Part shown: positions 1-8,971 of the stretch, in pieces
Numbering within the stretch: position 1 is the first letter of the stretch
How the letters are laid out: every line of letters begins with the position of its first letter
Assembly: GCA_001586965.3 (NCBI GenBank)
Contig: LUCW03000395.1
Span: 1 to 25,000, forward strand
Direction of reading: 5' to 3'
From: Sphaeroforma sirkka
Taxonomy: Eukaryota; Opisthokonta; Ichthyosporea; Ichthyophonida
Length of the DNA: 25,000 nucleotides
Program-made: the position numbers and the translations under genes
The notes under the pieces: model-generated
What the model saw: only the letters and a program-made list of their open reading frames with translations
What the model was told of the DNA's origin: nothing
Databases searched by the model: none

Positions 1-737
1 GGTAAGGAAAACTATGTTGCGGAGTGGATTTGTTTGTTGATTGGCGAGACAGGTCTAGTACTACTCTTGTTTTACTAAACGTTCCATCAGATTTATATTG
101 ATCGACCGCTAAAGAGAGCTAAGTTAACTGGGGTTGCATCATAGTGGAGTTTCAATTAGACCCTGTTTTTTAACCAATATTCGATTTGGGTTTTGACAAC
201 GTCTTTGTGTCTCCAACTCACGTAGTTATGTGAAAGGACACTTTAACCCAGAGAAGTCGACGTTTGGGTAAGTCGAGTCTAACATTGCCCATTAAGAGGG
301 CTAAACATACACCAGTCAGTTATTGCAATCTTCCTGTTTTGTATAATTAGGTCCATAGTACTTATATCGGTGAAGTGCGGAATCATATCCGCTGCTTCAC
401 CTTCCGGAGGTTTTAAGTATCTTTAACATATTATCATCTGACTGATCTTTTATTCGGGTCTAGGCCATTGGGCAGACCGGTGAGTGTTATTATACCTAAA
501 CTGAAGAGATCCGATCATACCACTATAATTAAATCCGTGTTTCACGAGACATGTCATTAACGATTGGGTGAGTCTTCCACTTCTCTCTTCTATCACTGAC
601 AGCATTATATTATTGCCATAGTCAGTAGCTTGTTCGCAAAAGTAATGGCTTTGCCATTTCCCAAGATTAAATCAGTTGTTTCGTTATGGACAGCCCTTAT
701 CTGCTTAGCGTAGGCTACTCAATGAAGATAGCAGAGA
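1..737 (-). pseudogene. Decayed Ty3/gypsy-like pol: protease C-terminal part and start of reverse transcriptase
   Basis: This is the leftward (downstream) continuation of gag copy 1, broken by stops and shifts. Translating the minus strand piecewise gives, in the expected order, EVSAIFIE just after the DPGA motif, LGNGKAITFANK (about 614-664), HPIVNDMSRET (about 540-582), SDLFSLGIITLTGLPNGLD (about 455-515), QGLIETPL (142-165) and an open stretch from 106 to 2 containing VDQYKSDGTFSKTRVVLDLS. The 'DLF..LGI...GLP' string is typical of the end of Ty3/gypsy proteases, 'GLIE' of the region before RT, and 'DG...K.RVVLDLS' of RT block 1. The YxDD box would lie beyond the window edge. The order and spacing make this pol identity fairly firm. 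The gene is clearly dead, with at least five in-frame stops or frame changes. Copies 2 and 3 lack this part, so this is the only downstream end of the element present. Confidence 0.75.
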
Positions 738-852
738 CTTCAGCCCTGGATCAAATAGTGCCATAACTTTTCTCCATTTACGAAAACTGTTTGAAAGATA
801 CGTTCATCTCCTTTGGTATAGATTTTATTGAACATTTTCTCATAATCTTGCT
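738..852 (-). pseudogene. Retropepsin N-terminal segment, copy 1
   Basis: The minus strand downstream of gag reads EKMFNKIYTKGDERIFQTVF, then VNGEKVMALFDPGAEV, matching the retroviral/Ty3 aspartic protease start (a V-N-G-x-x-V-x-A-L-[FI]-D-x-G-A pattern). In copy 1 one G of the run in the catalytic motif is missing (agccctgg instead of agcccctgg) and an extra 'at' at about 866-869 shifts it out of frame with gag. Unlike copies 2 and 3 it continues into further protease sequence at 1-737. Confidence 0.75.
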
Positions 853-854
853 CT

Positions 855-2918
855 AGTGCGCACATATATGGTACTGTCGGTGCTTAACTTGGACGTCTGG
901 TAAGTCCTTGCAATCCTCTTTGTGCCAACCGTTAGTACCCTTGCAAGTAGCACACTCTTTCATATAGTGTCCAAAATCTGGCTTGCCTGGTGCACACTTA
1001 ACAGGGTCGTGTCTACCATTCCACTTGCCATTACGTTTTGTGAGGTTGTAACCACACTTCTTGCAAGGCGCTCTCACCTTCTTATCACCTTTCGGTTCGG
1101 TAGAAGTAGAGCCAGTACCCCCCTCCAGTAGTAGTGCGAGGGTTTCTTAGTACTACGCGCAGTATTAGTCTCTACTGCGTTTCGCTTAGTGGGCTGGGTG
1201 TAGCTCGTGGTACTAAGTACTCTAGTAGAGAATTGGTATGCTTGTGTACTATCTTCTCAAAGACAGACCAAGGCATAGATCGCAAATCACCATAGGCGAT
1301 GATGTCATCATTGACTTTCTTAAAGAGGTTAGCTCCCAGAGTCTCCATCATCTGACAAATTAATAAATATTCGCCAGTATAGGTACGACCACCCATCCGT
1401 GTATTCATATGTGTCATATGAGCTAGAGCACCTCGAATAGTGGTATCGTTCGCAAAGAACTTGCGAGACTCTAGAAGTTCACGGTCACGTGCATCTTCAA
1501 AAAGGTGTTAAGTATATTATCACGCAACTGGTGCCAGGGTAGGGCTTTCCAGTTGGGCTCATGAACCTTCAAGATAGTTCGCCATTCACCTGGCTCACAG
1601 AAATGAATAAAGGCATTCATCATCTGCTTATCCCTAAGGCTGGCAGACTCCTTAAGTTGGTCGAAGGCCTTCAGTGTCTCCACTGTACTCTCATTAGTAG
1701 AGAAATCGACCTCAGCCTGCGCGTTACCTAGCTGCTTTATAAAGCTTGGTTCTAAGTGTTCACGAGGCTCATGCTCAGTGCTACGGGCTGCTAGTGCCAA
1801 GATGGTGTCTATTTCCTTTCTCTTGTTATCGATTAGATAGCTGAATGTTATCCGCTTTCCTATCGTCAAGGTCAGAGTCATTCAATAGACGGTCCTCAAG
1901 GACTTGCATACCAGAGCGTAATAGCCTGAGACGAGTATGTCTGGTTCTCACTTCCTCATCCTCAGGATTAGAGCGGGAACTCTCTAACGAGGTACTGGTG
2001 TAGCGATTGCCAAAATCGTGATTACCAGGGTTAGTTGGCAAATGAGGGTCGATATTACGAGGATGGTAAGCCTCATCGAGTTCCATACGATCATATCCTC
2101 TGACAGGGTTAGGTTTGTCAAGAGGATGGTCGATGGTAGCATCAGAGCTATAGAGATTAAATTTTGAAATATTATCTCTGTCGCCAGTGGTAACTGGCTT
2201 AGTGGTAAACATACTGGCTGGTAAACCAGTAGGTCTCGGGTTCAAAGAAACCCGGCCCGAAATTTTTTTCTTCTTCGGTATAGGAAGAATATCAGCCAAG
2301 TGGGACACGATAGAGGGTCCACAACTGCTGCTGCCGCTAGCTCCTTCAAGAGCGCTTCAGTGCGGTTCAATTGGCGTTGAGATTGAGAGGATCCAGCCAC
2401 TCGTTGTCGAGTTATGGCGTCCTCAGCTTCGGCCCCAAGATTTGAGCTGAATGGAATGGCTTCTCCATCGATGGCGAAACCGAAATTTTCGGACAGGTCC
2501 AATACTTCCTTTTCACGCCGGATTTGTGCTGGAGTGTCCTTTAGATGTGGAGTTATAATGCCCCCGACATTCGTATCCACGAATTTTCCAGCCTTTCGAC
2601 GTTTATCCCCAATATTTGACGGCACGTGGTCAGGGGGGGGGGCAAGCTGGGGTCCTGAGCTTCACTCCTAGGTGATACACGGACGCTGGCGAGCCTTTCC
2701 GCGGTAGTAGATACCTCTTCTTCCAAGGCTTTAGGATCCGACGAGTCATCCTCAGAATAATCCTCTGTACCAACCTCAGAATTTGCTTCCCCAACAGTAT
2801 CCTCGGCAGGCTCAACTCCAGACAGGCTAGGTGTTTCCACAGGGACCTCAGGAACCTCGGCAGGCTTAGCAGGCTTAGAGCTAGCGGCTCCCTTGCCTTT
2901 AGAAGTACCCTTAGCCAT
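855..2918 (-). pseudogene. Gag-like polyprotein, copy 1 (multiply frameshifted)
   Basis: Start ATG (MAKGTSKGKG) is at 2918 on the minus strand. The conceptual product, about 680 residues, has a Lys-rich start, an acidic Ser/Glu segment, a central charged helical region, a capsid-like stretch (WKALPWHQLRDNIL ... SRKFFANDTTIRGALAHM ... SVFEKIVHKH) and a C-terminal Cys/His-rich end with two zinc-binding-like modules, CX2C-X14-HX4C and CX2C-X6-HX3C. This layout is that of a retrotransposon Gag (nucleocapsid at the end, protease following). Copy 1 is broken into about six reading frames: a G run of 10 near 2631-2642, altered homopolymers near 2260-2270, an extra 't' near 1851, a 5-A run at about 1499-1503 and an extra g near 1140. 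The final codons differ from the other copies: CGA replaces TGA, so the frame reads ten more codons to a TAG at 853-855. Family assignment rests on layout and neighbouring protease, not on a close match I can name. Confidence 0.72.
2183..2269 (+). other. tRNA-derived sequence with Pol III boxes, copy 1 (B box disrupted)
   Basis: Plus-strand A-box-like TGGCTTAGTGG and a T-arm (tctcgggttc...gaaacccgg) followed by T7. This copy has three extra A within the T-loop (gggttcAAAgaaaccc), which interrupts the GGTTCGANNCC B box while keeping the overlapping antisense gag frame. See the entry at 5041 for the reference copy. Confidence 0.5.
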
Positions 2919-3596
2919 AGTAATTGCTGGATAGTAAATTGATGTCAGACAGTCTAGAAGCAGTACACTACTGTAACTACTATATAACTGAAAAATATGT
3001 AAACTTCGATGGAAATTACTAGGTTTCAAACTATATTAAACTAAAATACAATTTAGTCAGTTAGGATTTAGCAGTGGTAGCTTGTGTAAGAATGATCGGG
3101 ACTGCCTCTTGTTAAGAGCCTAAATATCCTCGATCACACAGGGCGTACCTCTAGCTGTTCTTTATTGAATAATTTTCACTAGAAGTACTAAATGTTCATG
3201 ACCACTTGCCTAATTTGTAAATAGACATAATAACGTAAGTCACGTTAATACATTAGCTGATATAAATAAAGTTCCATCTGAAGAAAAGTTAAAAAAAAGA
3301 AAAAAAAGACTTATTGGATTTTGGAGATTGGCGGGAGGACCAAAATCTATAAGTAGTAGTTCGGAGATTATAAAATTTAGTTTATAATATCCTACATCTA
3401 CTAATGTCTCAAATAGGTCCAAGTAGACGAGTCATACCAAATACTCAGGCTATTGGAGCCATCAAAGTGAATTTAGAACACTTTGGAAATATTGGAAAAA
3501 GAGCTTGTACTAATTATTTAAAATACAAATAAAAAACCAATGTATTATCTCAATTGATCTTGATATTTTAGACTGACCGGAGGCCGTATTTCTACA
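2919..3596 (-). other. 5' noncoding region of unit 1 (possible LTR/leader)
   Basis: AT-rich stretch upstream of the gag ATG on the minus strand with no supported coding frame. It contains an A-rich run (aaaaaaaagaaaaaaaag, about 3291-3308) and, 60-70 bp before the ATG, a TATATA core (about 2981-2986) that could serve as a TATA box. Its far edge begins TGTAGAAATACGG on the minus strand directly after a purine-rich gaagggg-like context, which could be a polypurine tract and a TG...CA LTR start. I could not find a convincing matching CA end plus tRNA primer site, so an LTR is possible but unproven. The same region recurs at 5773-6446 and, partly, at 8624-8971. Confidence 0.5.
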
Positions 3597-3735
3597 CTTC
3601 AGCCCCTGGATCAAATAGTGCCATAACTTTTTCTCCATTTACGAAAACTGTTTGAAAGATACGTTCATCTCCTTTGGTATAGATTTTATTGAACATTTTC
3701 TCATAATCTTGCTCTAGTGCGCACATATGGTACTG
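3597..3735 (-). pseudogene. Retropepsin N-terminal segment, copy 2 (truncated after DPGAEV)
   Basis: In the same frame as gag copy 2 but after its TGA, the minus strand reads QYHMCALEQDYEKMFNK ... VNGEKVMALFDPGAEV and then hits TAG at the unit junction. The catalytic motif D-P-G-A is at 3601-3612. Retropepsins normally have D-[TS]-G-A. The flap and second half of the domain are missing, so this piece alone could not fold as a protease. Confidence 0.72.
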
Positions 3736-5772
3736 TCAGTGCTTAACTTGGACGTCCGGTAAGTCCTTGCAATCCTCTTTGTGCCAACCGTTAGTACCCT
3801 TGCAAGTAGCACACTCTTTCATATAGTGTCCAAAATCTGGCTTGCCTGGTGCACACTTAACAGGGTCGTGTCTACCATTCCACTTGCCATTACGTTTTGT
3901 GAGGTTGTAACCACACTTCTTGCAAGGCGCTCTCACCTTCTTATCACCTTTCGGTTCGGTAGAAGTAGAGCCAGTACCCCCCTCCAGTAGTAGTGCGAGG
4001 TTTCTTAGTACTACGCGCAGTATTAGTCTCTACTGCGTTTCGCTTAGTGGGCTGGGTGTAGCTCGTGGTACTAAGTACTCTAGTAGAGGAATTGGTATGC
4101 TTGTGTACTATCTTCTCAAAGACAGACCAAGGCATAGATCGCAAATCACCATAGGCGATGATGTCATCATTGACTTTCTTAAAGAGGTTAGCTCCCAGAG
4201 TCTCCATCATCTGACAAATTAATAAATATTCGCCAGTATAGGTACGACCACCCATCCGAGTATTTATATGTGTCATATGAGCTAGAGCACCTCGAATAGT
4301 GGTATCGTTCGCAAAGAACTTGCGAGACTCTAGAAGTTCACGGTCACGTGCATCTTCAAAAAAGGTGTTAAGTATATTATCACGCAACTGGTGCCAGGGT
4401 AGGGCTTTCCAGTTGGGCTCATGACCTTCAAGATAGTTCGCCATTCACCTGGCTCACAGAAAGGAATAAAGGCATTCATCATCTGCTTATCCCTAAGGCT
4501 GGCAGACTCCTTAAGTTGGTCGAAGGCCTTCAGTGTCTCCACTGTACTCTCATTAGTAGAGAAATCGACCTCAGCCTGCGCGTTACCTAGCTGCTTTATA
4601 AAGCTTGGTTCTAAGTGTTCACGAGGCTCATGCTCAGTGCTACGGGCTGCTAGTGCCAAGATGGTGTCTATTTCCTTTCTCTTGTTATCGATTAGATAGC
4701 GAATGTTATCCGCTTTCCTATCGTCAAGGTCAGAGTCATTCAATAGACGGTCCTCAAGGACTTGCATACCAGAGCGTAATAGCCTGAGACGAGTATGTCT
4801 GGTTCTCACTTCCTCATCCTCAGGATTAGAGCGGGAACTCTCTAACGAGGTACTGGTGTAGCGATTGCCAAAATCGTGATTACCAGGGTTAGTTGGCAAA
4901 TGAGGGTCGATATTACGAGGATGGTAAGCCTCATCGAGTTCCATACGATCATATCCTCTGACAGGGTTAGGTTTGTCAAGAGGATGGTCGATGGTAGCAT
5001 CAGAGCTATAGAGATTAAATTTTGAAATATTATCTCTGTCGCCAGTGGTAACTGGCTTAGTGGTAAACATACTGGCTGGTAAACCAGTAGGTCTCGGGTT
5101 CGAAACCCGGCCCGATTTTTTTTTCCTTCTTCGGTATAGGAAGAATATCAGCCAAGTGGGACACGATAGAGGGGTCCACAACTGCTGCTGCCGCTAGCTC
5201 CTTCAAGAGCGCTTCAGTGCGGTTCAATTGGCGTTGAGATTGAGAGGATCCAGCCACTCGTTGTCGAGTTATGGCGTCCTCAGCTTCGGCCCCAAGATTT
5301 GAGCTGAATGGAATGGCTTCTCCATCGATGGCGAAACCGAAATTTTCGGACAGGTCCAATACTTCCTTTTCACGCCGGATTTGTGCTGGAGTGTCCTTTA
5401 GATGTGGAGTTATAATGCCCCCCGACATTCGTATCCACGAATTTTCCAGCCTTTCGACGTTTATCCCCAATATTTGACGGCACGTGGTCAGGGGGGCAAG
5501 CTGGGGTCCTGAGCTTCACTCCTAGGTGATACACGGACGCTGGCGAGCCTTTCCGCGGTAGTAGATACCTCTTCTTCCAAGGCTTTAGGATCCGACGAGT
5601 CATCCTCAGAATAATCCTCTGTACCAACCTCAGAATTTGCTTCCCCAACAGTATCCTCGGCAGGCTCAACTCCAGACAGGCTAGGTGTTTCCACAGGGAC
5701 CTCAGGAACCTCGGCAGGCTTAGCAGGCTTAGAGCTAGCGGCTCCCTTGCCTTTAGAAGTACCCTTAGCCAT
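3736..5772 (-). pseudogene. Gag-like polyprotein, copy 2 (frameshifted)
   Basis: Minus strand, ATG at 5772, stop TGA at 3736-3738. Domains in order: Lys-rich start, acidic Ser/Glu segment (to about residue 100), charged helical middle, a stretch antisense to the tRNA-derived sequence (reading SGRVSNPRPTGL), a capsid-like segment, and the Cys/His-rich end CX2C-X14-HX4C plus CX2C-X6-HX3C. The longest continuous piece is 4330-5181. Frame breaks lie at a C6 run (about 5417-5422; C5 in copy 1 keeps the frame), the oligo-T of the tRNA-like sequence, a missing g near 4433 and the C6 run at about 3976-3981. The end TGA is followed in frame by protease codons, so gag and pro would form one frame if the TGA were read through; in copy 1 this codon is CGA. 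Confidence 0.72.
5041..5124 (+). other. tRNA-derived sequence with Pol III A/B boxes and T9 end, copy 2, antisense to gag
   Basis: On the plus strand TGGCTTAGTGG (5053-5063) fits an A box (TRGCNNAGYNGG with one base less), GGTTCGAAACC (5098-5108) fits the B box GGTTCGANNCC exactly, and a run of nine T (5116-5124) fits a Pol III terminator. A T-arm folds (TCGGG-TTCGAAA-CCCGG), and an anticodon-arm-like hairpin ACTGG/CCAGT encloses CTGGTAAA. The string resembles eukaryotic tRNA-Thr in its D-arm and anticodon arm. It is not a working tRNA: the anticodon loop has eight bases, the D stem has a mismatch and there is no acceptor stem pairing with the 3' end. The minus strand of the same bases is read as part of the Gag frame. 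A SINE-like insertion or a tRNA fragment captured by the element would explain it. Confidence 0.6.
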
Positions 5773-6446
5773 AGTAATTGCTGGATAGTAAATTGATGTC
5801 AGACAGTCTAGAAGCAGTACACTACTGTAACTACTATATAACTGAAAAATATGTAAACTTCGATGGAAATTACTAGGTTTCAAACTATATTAAACTAAAA
5901 TACAATTTAGTCAGTTAGGATTTAGCAGTGGTAGCTTGTGTAAGAATGATCGGGACTGCCTCTTGTTAAGAGCCTAAATATCCTCGATCACACAGGGCGT
6001 ACCTCTAGCTGTTCTTTATTGAATAATTTTCACTAGAAGTACTAAATGTTCATGACCACTTGCCTAATTTGTAAATAGACATAATAACGTAAGTCACGTT
6101 AATACATTAGCTGATATAAATAAAGTTCCATCTGAAGAAAAGTTAAAAAAAAAAAAAAAGACTTATTGGATTTTGGAGATTGGCGGGAGGACCAAAATCT
6201 ATAAGTAGTAGTTCGGAGATTATAAAATTTAGTTTATAATATCCTACATCTACTAATGTCTCAAATAGGTCCAAGTAGACGAGTCATACCAAATACTCAG
6301 GCTATTGGAGCCATCAAAGTGAATTTAGAACACTTTGGAAATATTGGAAAAAGAGCTTGTACTAATTATTTAAAATACAAATAAAACCAATGTATTATCT
6401 CAATTGATCTTGATATTTTAGACTGACCGGAGGCCGTATTTCTACA
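5773..6446 (-). other. 5' noncoding region of unit 2 (possible LTR/leader)
   Basis: Counterpart of 2919-3596, nearly identical. TATATA core at 5835-5840 lies about 63 bp upstream of the gag ATG. The A-rich run here is an uninterrupted A15 (about 6145-6159) where unit 1 has a G interruption. The part 5844-6164 is what appears inverted at 8972-9286. Confidence 0.55.
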
Positions 6447-6588
6447 CTTCAGCCCCTGGATCAAATAGTGCCATAACTTTTTTTTCTCCATTTACGAAAA
6501 CTGTTTGAAAGATACGTTCATCTCCTTTGGTATAGATTTTATTGAACATTTTCTCATAATCTTGCTCTAGTGCGCACATATGGTACTG
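6447..6588 (-). pseudogene. Retropepsin N-terminal segment, copy 3 (truncated)
   Basis: Same as the copy 2 segment: VNGEKVMALFDPGAEV then TAG at the junction, with the catalytic-motif bases at 6451-6462. An added run of T (tttttttctcc near 6480) lengthens the Glu-Lys codon stretch and shifts the frame just upstream of V-M-A-L-F. Confidence 0.7.
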
Positions 6589-8623
6589 TCAGTGCTTAAC
6601 TTGGACGTCCGGTAAGTCCTTGCAATCCTCTTTGTGCCAACCGTTAGTACCCTTTGCAAGTAGCACACTCTTTCATATAGTGTCCAAAATCTGGCTTGCC
6701 TGGTGCACACTTAACAGGGTCGTGTCTACCATTCCACTTGCCATTACGTTTTGTGAGGTTGTAACCACACTTCTTGCAAGGCGCTCTCACCTTCTTATCA
6801 CCTTTCGGTTCGGTAGAAGTAGAGCCAGTACCCCTCCAGTAGTAGTGCGAGGTTTCTTAGTACTACGCGCAGTATTAGTCTCTACTGCGTTTCGCTTAGT
6901 GGGCTGGGTGTAGCTCGTGGTACTAAGTACTCTAGTAGAGGAATTGGTATGCTTGTGTACTATCTTCTCAAAGACAGACCAAGGCATAGATCGCAAATCA
7001 CCATAGGCGATGATGTCATCATTGACTTTCTTAAAGAGGTTAGCTCCCAGAGTCTCCATCATCTGACAAATTAATAAATATTCGCCAGTATAGGTACGAC
7101 CACCCATCCGAGTATTTATATGTGTCATATGAGCTAGAGCACCTCGAATAGTGGTATCGTTCGCAAAGAACTTGCGAGACTCTAGAAGTTCACGGTCACG
7201 TGCATCTTCAAAAAAAAAGGTGTTAAGTATATTATCACGCAACTGGTGCCAGGGTAGGGCTTTCCAGTTGGGCTCATGAGCCTTCAAGATAGTTCGCCAT
7301 TCACCTGGCTCACAGAAAGGAATAAAGGCATTCATCATCTGCTTATCCCTAAGGCTGGCAGACTCCTTAAGTTGGTCGAAGGCCTTCAGTGTCTCCACTG
7401 TACTCTCATTAGTAGAGAAATCGACCTCAGCCTGCGCGTTACCTAGCTGCTTTATAAAGCTTGGTTCTAAGTGTTCACGAGGCTCATGCTCAGTGCTACG
7501 GGCTGCTAGTGCCAAGATGGTGTCTATTTCCTTTCTCTTGTTATCGATTAGATAGCGAATGTTATCCGCTTTCCTATCGTCAAGGTCAGAGTCATTCAAT
7601 AGACGGTCCTCAAGGACTTGCATACCAGAGCGTAATAGCCTGAGACGAGTATGTCTGGTTCTCACTTCCTCATCCTCAGGATTAGAGCGGGAACTCTCTA
7701 ACGAGGTACTGGTGTAGCGATTGCCAAAATCGTGATTACCAGGGTTAGTTGGCAAATGAGGGTCGATATTACGAGGATGGTAAGCCTCATCGAGTTCCAT
7801 ACGATCATATCCTCTGACAGGGTTAGGTTTGTCAAGAGGATGGTCGATGGTAGCATCAGAGCTATAGAGATTAAATTTTGAAATATTATCTCTGTCGCCA
7901 GTGGTAACTGGCTTAGTGGTAAACATACTGGCTGGTAAACCAGTAGGTCTCGGGTTCGAAACCCGGCCCGATTTTTTTTCCTTCTTCGGTATAGGAAGAA
8001 TATCAGCCAAGTGGGACACGATAGAGGGTCCACAACTTGCTGCCGCTAGCTCCTTCAAGAGCGCTTCAGTGCGGTTCAATTGGCGTCGAGATTGAGAGGA
8101 TCCAACTACTCGTTGTCGAGTTATGGCGTCCTCAGCTTCGGCCCCAAGATTTGAGCTGAATGGAATGGCTTCTCCATCGATGGCGAAACCGAAATTTTCG
8201 GACAGGTCCAATACTTCCTTTTCACGCCGGATTTGTGCTGGAGTGTCCTTTAGATGTGGAGTTATAATGCCCCCCGACATTCGTATCCACGAAATTTCCA
8301 GCCTTTCGACGTTTATCCCCAATATTTGACGGCACGTGGTCAGGGGACAAGCTGGGGTCCTGAGCTTCACTCCTAGGTGATACACGGACGCTGGCGAGCC
8401 TTTCCGCGGTAGTAGATACCTCTTCTTCCAAGGCTTTAGGATCCGACGAGCCATCCTCAGAATAATCCTCTGTACCAACCTCAGAATTTGCTTCCCCAAC
8501 AGTATCCTCGGCAGGCTCAACTCCAGACAGGCTAGGTGTTTCCACAGGGACCTCAGGAACCTCGGCAGGCTTAGCAGGCTTAGAGCTAGCGGCTCCCTTG
8601 CCTTTAGAAATACCCTTAGCCAT
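6589..8623 (-). pseudogene. Gag-like polyprotein, copy 3 (best preserved, still frameshifted)
   Basis: Minus strand, ATG at 8623, normal end TGA at 6589-6591. This copy keeps the longest continuous frame of the three (from about 8300 to 6840, roughly 490 Gag residues), covering the charged middle, the tRNA-antisense stretch and the whole capsid-like segment. Breaks: a C6 run near 8271-8276 separates the N-terminal ~115 residues; a C4 run near 6831-6834 shifts the frame just before the Cys/His-rich end (copies 1 and 2 have C6 there and are shifted the other way); an extra T near 6653 stops the second zinc module at CKGY*. A run of nine A at about 7210-7218 adds one Phe in frame compared with copy 2. 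None of the three copies is intact from ATG to the zinc modules. Confidence 0.72.
7897..7979 (+). other. tRNA-derived sequence with Pol III A/B boxes and T8 end, copy 3, antisense to gag
   Basis: Identical in boxes to the copy at 5041: TGGCTTAGTGG at 7909-7919, GGTTCGAAACC at about 7954-7964, T run 7972-7979 (8 T instead of 9). The T-run length sets the antisense Gag frame (Lys codons), and with eight T this copy stays open across the region. Confidence 0.6.
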
Positions 8624-8971
8624 AGTATTTGCTGGATAGTAAATCGATGTCAGACAGTCTAGAAGCAGTACACTACTGTAACTACTATTTAACTGAAAAA
8701 TATGTAAACTTCGATGGAAATTACTAGGTTTCAAACTATATTAAACTAAAATACAATTTAGTCAGTTAGGATTTAGCAGTGGCAGCTTGTGTAAGAATGA
8801 TCGGGACTGCCTCTTGTTAAGAGCCTAAATATCCTCGATCACACAGGGCGTACCTCTAGCTGTTCTTTATTGAATAATTTTCACTAGAAGTACTAAGTGT
8901 TCATGACCACTTGCCTAATTTGTAAATAGACATAATAACGTAAGTCACGTTAATACATTAGCTGATATAAA
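8624..8971 (-). other. 5' noncoding region of unit 3, truncated
   Basis: Matches the first ~347 bp of the 5' noncoding region of units 1 and 2, with a few substitutions (ctatttaact replaces ctatataact, so the TATATA core is lost). It stops at 'gatataaat', where the inverted copy begins. Confidence 0.7.

Larger units (their letters stand above)
738..8971 (-). repeat. Head-to-tail array of three ~2.85 kb retroelement units
   Basis: The same unit recurs at 738-3596, 3597-6446 and 6447-8971 (the last cut short by about 330 bp). The words 'agcccctggatc' (3601, 6451; 'agccctggatc' at 742) and 'gcctaatttgtaaatagac' mark the period, about 2859 then 2850 bp. Copies differ by scattered substitutions and mostly by homopolymer length. 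The unit holds the start of retropepsin, a Gag-like gene and a 5' noncoding stretch, all minus strand. In copies 2 and 3 the protease codons GAC-box..GAAGTG are followed immediately by noncoding DNA beginning tgtagaaatacgg, whereas in copy 1 they run on into pol. The array can arise by tandem duplication of the gag end of one element, or by recombination between LTRs of pol-deleted copies. An assembly artefact is possible but the copies are not identical. Confidence 0.92.

Noticed and set aside
922..1131. Plus-strand open frames repeated in each unit (also near 3781, 6620, 2414, 5271, 8123)
   Set aside because: They are antisense shadows of the Gag frame, repeated only because the unit is repeated; no independent motif or start context.
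2919..3596. Confirmed LTR with primer-binding site
   Set aside because: A TG start at 3596 on the minus strand is plausible, but I found no convincing CA end followed by a tRNA-complementary TGG site, and no second flanking copy outside the array.
5041..5124. Functional tRNA-Thr gene
   Set aside because: Eight-base anticodon loop, a D-stem mismatch and no acceptor-stem pairing; better described as tRNA-derived.
738..8971. CRISPR or satellite array
   Set aside because: The repeats are 2.85 kb coding units in a eukaryotic context, not short direct repeats with spacers.
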